The notes under the pieces are model-generated. The model saw only the letters and a list, made by a program, of their open reading frames with translations. It did not search any database and had not been told where the DNA came from. The translations under genes were made by a program, and so were the position numbers. 64,000 bases of DNA from Polaribacter marinaquae (GTDB lineage: Bacteria > Bacteroidota > Bacteroidia > Flavobacteriales > Flavobacteriaceae): assembly GCF_038019025.1 (NCBI RefSeq), contig NZ_CP150496.1, positions 523,501 to 587,500 on the forward strand. Direction: 5' to 3'. Shown here one piece after another: positions 55,031 through 63,975 of this stretch. Numbering within the stretch: the first letter of the stretch is position 1; the number at the start of each line of letters is the position of its first letter.

Positions 55031-57629
55031 ATGATGAAAGATAAAAACCAAACTTCTCTTGGTAAAAAAATATTAAAATGGGCAGCAATTACAATACTAG
55101 TTTTATTAATTGCCTTAATATCTGTTCCGTTTTTATTTAAAGATAAAATTGTAAAAATGGTTTCTAATACCATTAACAATAACGTAAATGCAACTGTAAC
55201 TTTTAAAGAGACAGATTTAAGCCTTTTAAGAAACTTTCCTTTAGCCAGTTTAAAAGTAAACGACATCAACGTTACAAATAAAGCTCCTTTTTTAGGTGAT
55301 ACTTTGTTTAATGAAAAAAGAACTTAATTTAAATTTAAAAATTACAGAACTTTTTAAAAGCGCATCAGAAACTTTAGAAATTAATAGTATTTCTGCAAAT
55401 AATGCCGCCGTAAACATCATACTAAACAAAGATAATATTGGTAATTATGATATCGCTAAAAAATCTGATAACAGTGCAAATAGCAGTGACAGTTCTCTTT
55501 CTTTAGCAATAAAAGAATATGAATTACAAAATGTAAATTTTAGCTATTTTGATGAAACTACCAAAATTAAATTAGCTGTAGATAGTATTTATCATATTGG
55601 TAAAGGTAATTTTGCCCAAGACATTCTAGATTTAGATACAGAAACTACTGCTAAAGTTTCTTTAGATATGGATAATGTAAATTATTTAAATGATGTAAAT
55701 ATAAAGCTTAACGCTGTTTTAGGAATCGACTTAAAAAATTTAAAATATTCATTTAAAGAAAATACAGGTTACATTAATCAATTGCCATTAGAATTTAACG
55801 GTTTTATACAATTAATAGAAGAAAATCAATTGTATGATATCACTTTTAAAACACCAACATCTTCTTTTAAAAACCTTTTAGCTTTAATGCCGAAACAATA
55901 CGCTGGTAATTTAAACACTATTAAAACTGAAGGTAATTTTGATTTAAAAGGTATTGTTAAAGGTACATTATCAGAAACTACAATTCCGACTTTAGACATC
56001 TCGTTTGTATCTAAAAATGCAATGTTTAAATATGCTGAATTACCAAAATCTGTAAATAACATATATTTAGATGCCAATATTATTAATAAAACAGGTTTAG
56101 CTAAAGACACTTACATTGCAATTAATAATACTTCTTTTAAAATTGATAAAGATGTATTTAATGCAACAGGTAAAGTTGCAAACATTACAGATAACGCAAC
56201 AATTAACCTAAAAGCTAAAGGAACAATTAATTTAGATAATATCAGTAAAGTTTATCCGGTAGCTTTAGAAAATGAATTAGAAGGAATTTTAACTGCGGAT
56301 GTTACAACTAATTTTGATATGAATTCTATCGATAAAGGCAATTACCAAAACATTAGAAATAAAGGAAAAGTAGCTGTTTCTAACTTTAAATATTCTGGTG
56401 AAGATGTTGCAAATCCTTTTATTATCGATAAAACTGCTGTAAATTTTAATACAAATACAATTTCACTAGAAGAATTTGATGCAAAAACAGGAAGTTCTGA
56501 TTTATCAATTAAAGGGAATTTGGAAAATTTTTATGGATTTTTATTTAAAGATCAAAAGTTAAAAGGAAATTTCAATCTAAACTCAACAAACTTTAAAGTT
56601 GATGATTTTCTAACAAAATCTGATAAAAATACCACAACAAATACAACCAGCAAATTAAAAATACCTGCTTTTTTAGACATTACTTTAAATGCAAATGCTA
56701 ACACCGTTGTATACGACAACATTAATTTAGAAAAAGTTTCTGGTAAAATTTTAATTAAAGATGAAACCGTTAGTTTAAAAAACTTAGAAACTAGTGTTTT
56801 TGGAGGAAATATTGGTTTTGATGGAGAAGTTTCTACAAAAGGAACAACTTCAAAATTTAATATGGATTTAAACTTAAACGAATTAAATATTGCCGATTCT
56901 TTTAGCAAATTAGAAATGTTAAAAGCTATTGCACCTATTGCAAAATCTGTAGAAGGTAAAATTAATTCTAAAATTAAGGTATCTGGTAATTTAGGTGAAG
57001 ATATGACGCCTCAATTAAAATCTATTTCAGGTGATTTATTAGGGCAATTATTAAACACAAAACTAAAGGCTAGTAATTCTAAAGTATTAAGTTTATTAGG
57101 TTCCAAAGTAGATTTTTTAGATGTAAGTAAATTAAATTTAAACGATGTAAGCGCTTTATTTACGTTTAATGATGGTGAAGTTAGCGTAAAACCATTCGAT
57201 CTTAAATACAAAGATGTTGCAATTAATGTTGGTGGTTCTCATGGTTTTGACAATTCTATGAATTACAATATTACTTTTGATGTGCCAGTAAAATATCTAG
57301 GTTCTTCGGTAACAAATGCAATTGCAAAACTAACACCTAAAGACGCGGCAGAAGTTAAAAGTATTCCAGTAAATGCGACTTTAACGGGTAGTTTTTCGAG
57401 TCCTAATTTTTCATCAAACATTAAAAGTGCAACAGAAAATTTAGTGAAAAGCTTGGTAGAAAAACAAAAGCAAAGTCTAATCAATCAAGGTAAAGATAAA
57501 TTGAAAGATTTATTATCTGGATCAGATAAGAAAGATTCAACATCAACTACAGATAAAACAAAAGATAAAATTAAAAATGTTTTAGGTGGTCTTTTTAATA
57601 AGAAAAAAGATACTACCAAAAACAATTAA
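55031..57629 (+). pseudogene. AsmA-like family protein, split by a one-base frameshift
   Basis: Two reading frames, 55031-55327 (98 residues) and 55296-57629 (usable from the ATG at 55311, 772 residues), form one protein. The first frame holds a cytosolic N terminus, one membrane helix (about 17-37) and the KETDLSLLRNFP segment; the second continues with ELNLNLKITELFK and long beta-rich AsmA repeats with a C-terminal Lys-rich tail. The junction is in GAAAAAAGAA at 55313-55322; removing one A rejoins them with a natural sequence (DTLFNEKELNLN). Joined length is about 865 residues, the usual size of AsmA-like proteins of Flavobacteriia. An internal ATG at 55311 could allow re-initiation. Cause unknown: real mutation, sequencing error or recoding. 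Confidence 0.85.
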
Positions 57630-57630
57630 A

Positions 57631-57670
57631 AAAAAAAACCGGAAGCTATTGACTTCCGGCTTTTTTTTTT
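57631..57670. terminator. Bidirectional intrinsic terminator
   Basis: CCGGAAG (57639-57645) pairs with CTTCCGG (57653-57659), with runs of A before and T after, between convergent genes. Confidence 0.85.
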
Positions 57671-57673
57671 AGA

Positions 57674-58117
57674 CTAGAAAGCACTTGTCATGCCCAGAAT
57701 ACCTACTATAATTCCTAAGAAATATATAGATATTATAATAATGGTTAAAACACCAATAAATTTATAATGCGACTTTAACATCTCGAATGCCTTTGCCAAA
57801 ACAGCATCATCTTTAGAAATTAAGGCTTTTTTCATTTTTACTGAAAAGTTGTATAAATAATAAACTGGTAATATGTAAATTAAAGCAAAAACAATATAAG
57901 TTATTGTTATAATTAAGCCCATATCTACAGGTGCAGGTTGTGCTGCAGGAAAGTTATTGTACATAGAACCTATAAAAAAACTTCCAAAAATCATTAAACC
58001 AATTAAAATAAAACCTAGAATAGATAGAAATTTACACCAACTCGCTGTTTCTTTTAGAAACTTTCTGGCAGAATTTGTTAAAGTTAATTGCTCTAATTCG
58101 GTAATTGCATTTTGCAT
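57674..58117 (-). CDS. DUF5362-like small membrane protein
   Basis: The 147-residue protein has a soluble N terminus, then about three transmembrane helices (about 31-51, 71-91 and 122-143) and a cytoplasmic loop (KMKKALISKDDAVLAKAFEML). This matches what I recall as the DUF5362 family. Function is unknown. It is convergent with the AsmA gene and lies 106 bases upstream of the rocD terminator on the same strand. Confidence 0.7.
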   Translation of the reverse strand: MQNAITELEQLTLTNSARKFLKETASWCKFLSILGFILIGLMIFGSFFIGSMYNNFPAAQPAPVDMGLIITITYIVFALIYILPVYYLYNFSVKMKKALISKDDAVLAKAFEMLKSHYKFIGVLTIIIISIYFLGIIVGILGMTSAF

Positions 58118-58171
58118 ACTAAAGTTTGTTTTAAGTTAGAAAAGCATCAAAAATAATAAATTTATAAAAAG

Positions 58172-58203
58172 AAAGCCACAAAAGTAAATTTGTGGCTTTT
58201 TAT
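58172..58203 (-). terminator. Intrinsic terminator after rocD
   Basis: AAAGCCACAAA and TTTGTGGCTTT form the hairpin just past the rocD stop at 58224. Confidence 0.8.
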
Positions 58204-58223
58204 ATATTGATACAGTAAGTTTT

Positions 58224-59498
58224 TTAAAACTCAGAAATTGTTTTCTTAATAATAGAAATACAATCCATTAATTCTTCTTCTGTCATCACTAAAGGTGGTG
58301 CAAAACGAATAATATTACCGTGTGTTGGTTTTGCTAACAAACCATTATCTCTTAATTTAATACAAATATCCCAAGCCGTAGAACTTTCTTCAGAATCGTT
58401 AATTAAAATTGCATTTAACAACCCTTTTCCTCTCACAGACTCTACTAAGTGATTATTTTTACAAAACTCTGTTAATTCTGCTCTAAAAATCTTTCCTAAT
58501 TTATCTGCGTTAATTGCCAATTTCTCGTCAGTAACAACTTCTAATGCTGCCATTGCAACAGCTGCCGCAATAGGGTTTCCGCCAAAAGTAGAACCATGAT
58601 TTCCTGGTCTAATAACACTCATTACGCTATCATTTGCCAAAACTGCAGAAACAGGATACGCGCCACCACTTAATGCTTTACCTAAAATTAAAACATCTGG
58701 CTTAACTTCTGGTGTACCAGAACAATTTTTTTCTGGACAAGAACAGTTACCACAAGTAGCTAATAATCTACCTGTTCTTGCAATACCAGTTTGTACTTCG
58801 TCTGCAATAAATAATACATTATGATCTGCACACATTTTTTTTGCAGCTGCTAAATAACCTTCAGAAGGCACATACACACCAGCTTCACCTTGAATTGGCT
58901 CCACTAAAAAAGCGGCAATATTATTACTACTTTCTAAAGTTTCTTGCAATTGCTGTAAATTATCATATTCTATTTTATGAAAACCTTTTGTATACGGACC
59001 AAAGTTTTTTCTAGCAACCGGATCATTAGAAAAAGAAATAATTGTAGTTGTTCTACCATGAAAATTGTTCTCGCAAACTATTATTTCTGCTTTATTTTCA
59101 TCGATTCCTTTTACTTCATACGCCCATTTTCTAGCAATCTTTAAAGCCGTTTCTACAGCTTCTGCACCAGTATTCATTGGTAAAAGTTTATCAAAACCAA
59201 AATACTCTGTTGCAAATTTTTCGTATCTACCAAGCATATCATTATAAAAAGCTCTAGAAGTTAAGCTTAATGTTTTTGCCTGATTTGTCATTGCATCTAC
59301 AATTTTTGGATGACAATGCCCTTGGTTAACTGCAGAATATGCAGATAAAAAATCGTAATATTTTTTACCTTCAACATCCCAAACATAAACACCTTCTCCT
59401 CTACTTAATACTACCGGAAGTGGATGATAATTATGCGCACCATGTTTGTTCTCTAATTCTATCGCTTCTTGCGACGTAAGTTTGTCTAAAACAGCCAT
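58224..59498 (-). CDS. rocD: Ornithine aminotransferase
   Basis: The 424-residue class III aminotransferase converts ornithine to glutamate semialdehyde. The PLP lysine lies in LILGKALSGGAYPVSA (about 270), preceded by ADEVQTGIARTGRLL and followed by HGSTFGGNPIA. Between TGRLLAT and KPDVLILGK it carries a Cys-rich insertion, CGNCSCPEKNCSG (about 248-260), absent from the human and Bacillus enzymes; the four Cys could bind a metal. Flavobacteriaceae homologues seem to share it. A -7 box lies 106 bases upstream. Confidence 0.95.
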   Translation of the reverse strand: MAVLDKLTSQEAIELENKHGAHNYHPLPVVLSRGEGVYVWDVEGKKYYDFLSAYSAVNQGHCHPKIVDAMTNQAKTLSLTSRAFYNDMLGRYEKFATEYFGFDKLLPMNTGAEAVETALKIARKWAYEVKGIDENKAEIIVCENNFHGRTTTIISFSNDPVARKNFGPYTKGFHKIEYDNLQQLQETLESSNNIAAFLVEPIQGEAGVYVPSEGYLAAAKKMCADHNVLFIADEVQTGIARTGRLLATCGNCSCPEKNCSGTPEVKPDVLILGKALSGGAYPVSAVLANDSVMSVIRPGNHGSTFGGNPIAAAVAMAALEVVTDEKLAINADKLGKIFRAELTEFCKNNHLVESVRGKGLLNAILINDSEESSTAWDICIKLRDNGLLAKPTHGNIIRFAPPLVMTEEELMDCISIIKKTISEF

Positions 59499-59603
59499 TT
59501 TTATTGTTTTAAGTTTATAAAATAACCATTCCTATTCTACCTTTATCCTTCTGAAAAATTATCAGAAATTCAGCGTGGGAAAGAAATCATCCCCGAAGTT
59601 TCA

Positions 59604-59611
59604 CAAAAGTA
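59604..59611 (-). promoter_or_regulatory. Putative -7 box of rocD
   Basis: On the minus strand this reads TACTTTTG (TAnnTTTG), with a predicted leader of about 100 bases. Confidence 0.4.
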
Positions 59612-59642
59612 ATAAAATAAACCTTTTAAATACAAAATTTTT

Positions 59643-59721
59643 GGGCGTTACCTAAAGGTCGCGCTTTCCACTAAATCTTTTTGTGAAAAACAAAAAGGAT
59701 ACCGTTTCAATCGCTAACGCG
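59643..59721 (+). repeat. Dispersed palindromic element, copy 2
   Basis: The element opens GGGCGTTACC and closes CTAACGCG, with the internal hairpin ATC-TTTTTGT / ACAAAAA-GGAT. It shares its ends and layout with copy 1 (48592-48673). It lies in the divergent gap between rocD and a methyltransferase gene. The rest of this 335-base gap holds only promoter boxes. Confidence 0.65.
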
Positions 59722-59806
59722 TATTGCAAACCTGTAAAGTTTTGTTATTTATAATTAATTAAAAGAATTCGTAGCAATAACAAGTACACTAATCAATATC
59801 TTTTAC

Positions 59807-59814
59807 TAATTTTG
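59807..59814 (+). promoter_or_regulatory. Putative -7 box of the RNA methyltransferase gene
   Basis: TAATTTTG matches TAnnTTTG, 20 bases before the ATG at 59834. Confidence 0.45.
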
Positions 59815-59833
59815 CAGACCAAAATATTTTAAA

Positions 59834-61285
59834 ATGCCACGTAGAGAACGAAACAAGTTTGTAAAAAAAAATCAGGTTTTAGAATTAAAAATTGAAGATT
59901 ATGCTTTTGGCGGAAAAGGTATTGCAAGAATCCATTCCGAAGAAGGTAGTTTTGTAATTTTTGTTCCAAATACATTACCTGGTCAGTTGGTAAAAGCGCA
60001 AATAAGTAAGTCTAGTAAAAAATACGCAGAAGCAAAATTAATAGATGTTTTACAACCATCAGAAGATGAAGTTGCAGTTCCGTATCAAGACATACCTGGT
60101 GCACCTTACATTCAATTACCTATAGATTTACAGCATAAATACAAACAAGAAAGTACACTTTCTCTATTTAAAAGAATTGGTAAAGTAGAAAATATAGAAG
60201 ATTTATTCGACGAATTTGTAAAATCGCCAAACGCATTTCATTATAGAAATAAAATGGAATATGGTTTTTCTGCAATTGGTTATGATAGAATTAATAAAAC
60301 AGATAAAGACGAGTTTACACTAGGTTTTAAAAGACGCGGTGTTTGGTGGATGGGTGATAATCTAGAAAAAGATTCTGGCTTATTTGACAAACAATTAGAA
60401 GACAATCTAAAAAATATTAGAGAATATTGTAAAGCAACTGGTTTAGAACCTTGGCATGGTCCTAGAAAAACTGGTTTTTTTAGATATTTTGTAGTAAGAA
60501 AATCTTTTAAAACAGACGAGTTATTGTGTAATTTAGTTACAACTTCACCAGAATTAGAAAATTTTGATTTAGATAAATTTGCAAAATTTTTAAAAGATAT
60601 TTTCGGAGATCGTTTAGCAGGTTTATTGCATACAATTAACGATGAAACTGGCGATAGAACTATAGCAACCGCGGGTAAATTAGACCTTGTGTATGGTAAA
60701 GATAAAATTGTAGAAGAATTATTAGGGCTAAATTTCGAGATTAGCATGAAAAGCTTTTTTCAAACCAACCCAAAATGTGCAGAAAAATTATACTCTAAAG
60801 TTGTAGAGTACGTTTTAGAAGATAAAGACAAAGTAGACAACACTGTTGTAATGGATTTATTTTGTGGTACAGGTACAATAGGTCAAATTGTAGCTTCTAA
60901 AAGCGAAAACGCAAAAATTGTGGGTGTAGATATTGTTGCTTCTGCCATAGAAGATGCAAAGAAAAACGCGAAAAGAAACAATATAGAAGGTTTACAATTT
61001 TATGCAGCAGATGTTGGTAAATTTTTAATTGCGCATCCAGAATATCAAAATAAAATTAAAACGATTATTTTAGATCCTGCAAGAGCTGGTATTGCACCAA
61101 AAACGCTTAAAAAAATCATCAATCTAAATGCAGATAGAATGGTGTATGTTTCTTGTAATCCGGCAACGCAAGCAAGAGACACAGAGTTATTAAGAGAAGC
61201 GGGTTATCAAATGAAAAAGATTAGTTTGGTAGATCAATTTCCGCATACAAGTCATATAGAAACTGTTGTTTTATTTGAGAAATAA
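59834..61285 (+). CDS. TrmA/RlmD family RNA (uracil-5-)-methyltransferase without Fe-S cysteines
   Basis: The 483-residue protein has an N-terminal TRAM domain (about 12-75), a central domain and a C-terminal Rossmann SAM-dependent methyltransferase: DLFCGTGTIG (about 345), LDPARAGI, and the catalytic Cys in VSCNPATQARD (about 438). It is related to RlmD and RlmC, which methylate U in 23S rRNA. RlmD carries a [4Fe-4S] cluster with four cysteines near residue 80-160 (CGGC block); here that region reads GAPYIQLPIDLQ and residues 1-190 contain no Cys at all, so the cluster is absent. Confidence 0.9.
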   Translation: MPRRERNKFVKKNQVLELKIEDYAFGGKGIARIHSEEGSFVIFVPNTLPGQLVKAQISKSSKKYAEAKLIDVLQPSEDEVAVPYQDIPGAPYIQLPIDLQHKYKQESTLSLFKRIGKVENIEDLFDEFVKSPNAFHYRNKMEYGFSAIGYDRINKTDKDEFTLGFKRRGVWWMGDNLEKDSGLFDKQLEDNLKNIREYCKATGLEPWHGPRKTGFFRYFVVRKSFKTDELLCNLVTTSPELENFDLDKFAKFLKDIFGDRLAGLLHTINDETGDRTIATAGKLDLVYGKDKIVEELLGLNFEISMKSFFQTNPKCAEKLYSKVVEYVLEDKDKVDNTVVMDLFCGTGTIGQIVASKSENAKIVGVDIVASAIEDAKKNAKRNNIEGLQFYAADVGKFLIAHPEYQNKIKTIILDPARAGIAPKTLKKIINLNADRMVYVSCNPATQARDTELLREAGYQMKKISLVDQFPHTSHIETVVLFEK

Positions 61286-61366
61286 TAAACTTGTTTTAAC
61301 ATCTTTTTAATTCACTTTAAATTCACAAAGTTTATATTTAGAGGAATTAATTTAAATTTTACAAAA

Positions 61367-61663
61367 ATGAAAAAATTAACAGAATTCGAAATTTCTAACA
61401 AATTAGAAAAATTAGTAGATTGGGAGTATTATGACAATGCTTTGCATACAGACTTTGAATTTGATAATTTTAAAGATTGTATGTCTGCAATGAATAGAAT
61501 TGCTTTTGAATGTGAGGCTCTTAATCATCATCCAGAATGGACAAATGTTTACAATACCTTAGATATTACATTAACAACACATGATGCAGATGGCGTTACA
61601 GAATTAGACTTTAAATTAGCGACAGCAATTAATAAAATTGTAGAAGTTGAAGAAGAAGATTAA
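61367..61663 (+). CDS. 4a-hydroxytetrahydrobiopterin dehydratase
   Basis: The 98-residue protein is a pterin-4-alpha-carbinolamine dehydratase, recycling the pterin cofactor of aromatic amino acid hydroxylases. The active-site motif EALNHHPEWTNVYN and the LTTHDADGVTELD segment are diagnostic. It is compatible with phenylalanine-to-tyrosine conversion, whose catabolic end enzyme (fumarylacetoacetase) is also in this window at 18084. Confidence 0.93.
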   Translation: MKKLTEFEISNKLEKLVDWEYYDNALHTDFEFDNFKDCMSAMNRIAFECEALNHHPEWTNVYNTLDITLTTHDADGVTELDFKLATAINKIVEVEEED

Positions 61664-61694
61664 TCTGTAGAAATAAATTAAAACATTTATCTAA

Positions 61695-62186
61695 ATGATA
61701 AAAAAACTGATTCCTTTCTTATTGCTTACAATCGCTATTTTCTCAGCATGCGAAAAAGACGATTTTTGTTTACAAAACCCGGTAACACCAAAGTTAATCA
61801 TAACTTTTTATGATGAAACCAATAGAGAAACATCTAAAAATGTGCAAAGATTATCTATTTGGTCGGGCACAAAAGATACGATTGCACAGTATACAAGCGT
61901 TACACAAGATAGTATTGCAATACCGTTAAACTCTTTAACAGAAGAAACAGTTTATTCGCTTAAAAAAAATGCAACAAACGGTTCTACAGCTGCAAATGAA
62001 ATTGCAACTTTTACCATTAAATATAATACAGAACAAGAATTTGTTTCTAGATCTTGTGGTTTTAAAGTTATTTTTAACAACGTTTCTTTTTCATCAGAAA
62101 ATAATACTTGGATAACCGATTTTACACCAGCAACAATTACGAATTTAAATGACCAAACTACAGCGCATGTTCAGATATTTCATTAG
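61695..62186 (+). CDS. DUF6452 family lipoprotein
   Basis: The 163-residue protein begins with a lipobox (IFSAC, Cys19) and the early CxxxDFCL motif, followed by LIITFYDE, RLSIWSG and a C-terminal SCGFKVIFNNVSF segment, a pattern I recall as DUF6452. Function is unknown. The next gene starts 38 bases before its stop, so the pair is coupled. Confidence 0.78.
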   Translation: MIKKLIPFLLLTIAIFSACEKDDFCLQNPVTPKLIITFYDETNRETSKNVQRLSIWSGTKDTIAQYTSVTQDSIAIPLNSLTEETVYSLKKNATNGSTAANEIATFTIKYNTEQEFVSRSCGFKVIFNNVSFSSENNTWITDFTPATITNLNDQTTAHVQIFH

Positions 62187-62886
62187 TTTTTGTTTTGTTT
62201 TTAGTTTTATAAATGGTTATTCTCAAGAAGAAAAAGAGAATGATAATTTAGACAAAGTTTCAGATTCTATTGTTTATAAAACCAATTATGGATTACGTTT
62301 AGGTGCAGATATTAGCAAACCAATAAAAGGTACTATTGATGGTGCTTACAGCGGTTTTGAAATAGTTGGAGATTACAGATTAAAAAAGAATTTTTATTTA
62401 GCTGCAGAAGCTGGTTTCGAAGAAGAAACTTCTAATGAAGATTATTTAAACACAACTTCAAAAGGAAGTTATATCCGTTTAGGATTTAATTACAATGCTT
62501 ACAAAAATTGGTTAGACATGAATAACGAAATTTTTGTAGGTTACAGATATGGCTTTAGCTTATTTGAGCAAACGCTTAACAATTATACACCCAATGTTTC
62601 TGATGCTGAAAACGGTAATTACTTTCCTGCAGAATTAAATACGAATGCTGTAACAAGTACTGGTTTAAACGCACATTGGTCTGAACTTATGTTGGGTATC
62701 AAAGCAGAAACCTTTACCAATTTTTACATCGGCTTTAGTGTTTCTTACAAAGTAATGATGAGTGTTAAAGATCCCGACGGAGTTAAAGCCTTATTTTCCC
62801 CTGGTTTTAACAGAATTTTCGAAAGTAATACTGGTTTTGGTTTTAATTATACCTTAAGTTACTTAATTCCTTTTTCAAAAAAATAA
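62149..62886 (+). CDS. DUF6048 family outer-membrane beta-barrel-like protein
   Basis: The 245-residue protein has a Sec signal (about 1-25, from the ATG at 62149; a second ATG at 62167 would also work) and beta-strand repeats with aromatic girdles (SYIRLGFNYNAY, FVGYRYGFSLF, FGFNYTLSYLIPF at the C terminus), typical of a small barrel; it matches the DUF6048 pattern. The overlap with the DUF6452 lipoprotein suggests the pair acts together in the outer membrane. Confidence 0.78.
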   Translation: MTKLQRMFRYFISFCFVFSFINGYSQEEKENDNLDKVSDSIVYKTNYGLRLGADISKPIKGTIDGAYSGFEIVGDYRLKKNFYLAAEAGFEEETSNEDYLNTTSKGSYIRLGFNYNAYKNWLDMNNEIFVGYRYGFSLFEQTLNNYTPNVSDAENGNYFPAELNTNAVTSTGLNAHWSELMLGIKAETFTNFYIGFSVSYKVMMSVKDPDGVKALFSPGFNRIFESNTGFGFNYTLSYLIPFSKK

Positions 62887-62953
62887 GAACACTTTATCAA
62901 TTACTGATTTTTTAGTAACTTTATAGGCTGTTTTTAATAAAAAAACTACAAAG

Positions 62954-63901
62954 ATGAATAAAATACCAAGTGTAAACTTAGCCGATTTTTTATCTGATGA
63001 TAAAAATAGAAAGCAAAAATTTATAGACGAAATTGGTCACGCTTATGAGAACATAGGTTTTGTGGCTTTAAAAGGTCATTTTTTAGATGATAAATTAGTA
63101 AGTGATTTGTACGAAGAAATTAAAAACTTTTTCGAACTACCTGTTGCAACTAAAGAAAAATATGAAATTCCTGGCATTGGAGGTCAAAGAGGTTATGTTT
63201 CTTTTGGAAAAGAATCTGCTAAAGGAAAAAAAGAAGGAGACTTAAAAGAATTTTGGCATTTTGGTCAATATGTAGAAGATGATCCTGAAAGAGCCAAAGA
63301 ATATCCAGAAAATGTTCTTGTAGAAGAATTACCAAAGTTTAACGAAGTTGGTAAAGAAACTTATAAAATGTTAGAAAAAACTGCAAAATATGTTTTGCGT
63401 TCTTTAGCATTGCATTTAGGTTTAGAAGAAACGTATTTTGATAATTTTATTAAAAACGGAAACAGTATTTTAAGACCTATTCATTACCCACCTATAGAAA
63501 CAGAACCAAAAGGAGCGGAAAGAGCTGCTGCGCACGGAGACATTAATTTAATAACATTATTAATGGGTGCACAAGGTAAAGGTTTGCAAGTACAAAATCA
63601 TAATGGCGATTGGATTGATGCTATGGCAGAACCAGACGAATTAATGATTAATGTTGGTGATATGTTATCTAGACACAGTAACAATAAACTAAAGTCTACA
63701 ATTCATAGAGTTACAAATCCGCCAAAAGAAATGTGGGGAACTTCAAGATATTCCATTCCGTTTTTTATGCATCCAATATCAGAAATGAAATTAGATGTTT
63801 TAGAAAATTGTGTTGATGAAAACAATCCTAAACAATTCGAAGATATTACTGCCGGAGAGTTTTTAGATCAACGTTTAAGAGAATTAGGATTAAAAAAATA
63901 A
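62954..63901 (+). CDS. Isopenicillin N synthase-like 2-oxoglutarate/Fe(II) oxygenase
   Basis: The 315-residue protein has the non-heme iron triad and substrate Arg of the IPNS/2OG dioxygenase family: HGD in AAHGDINLIT (about 195), the second His in STIHRVTNPP (about 253), and Arg in GTSRYSIPFF (about 264). The N-terminal DIOX_N region has GYVSFGKESAKG. The natural substrate is unknown; bacterial members have diverse oxidase or oxygenase roles. Adjacent genes give no hint. Confidence 0.9.
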   Translation: MNKIPSVNLADFLSDDKNRKQKFIDEIGHAYENIGFVALKGHFLDDKLVSDLYEEIKNFFELPVATKEKYEIPGIGGQRGYVSFGKESAKGKKEGDLKEFWHFGQYVEDDPERAKEYPENVLVEELPKFNEVGKETYKMLEKTAKYVLRSLALHLGLEETYFDNFIKNGNSILRPIHYPPIETEPKGAERAAAHGDINLITLLMGAQGKGLQVQNHNGDWIDAMAEPDELMINVGDMLSRHSNNKLKSTIHRVTNPPKEMWGTSRYSIPFFMHPISEMKLDVLENCVDENNPKQFEDITAGEFLDQRLRELGLKK

Positions 63902-63910
63902 TCTTTAAAT

Positions 63911-63950
63911 CAAAAGTGTAATTTAAAATTAAATTACGCTTTTGTGTTTT
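63911..63950 (+). terminator. Intrinsic terminator after the oxygenase gene
   Basis: CAAAAGTGTAATTT pairs with AAATTACGCTTTTG (one T-G pair) and is followed by TTTT, just past the stop at 63901. Confidence 0.75.
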
Positions 63951-63975
63951 AAAAAATTAATATCAAATTATTTAA

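Noticed and set aside
55313..55322. Programmed -1 frameshifting at AAAAAAG in the AsmA gene
   Set aside because: The needed shift is +1 (or loss of one A), and the heptamer is not in the phase required for -1 slippage. Only six A residues make transcriptional slippage weak.
56552..56908. Antisense 118-residue frame inside the AsmA gene
   Set aside because: Shadow of the AsmA coding region with Phe/Ser-rich content.
60280..60747. Antisense 155-residue frame inside the methyltransferase gene
   Set aside because: Shadow frame; codon use and start context do not support a gene.
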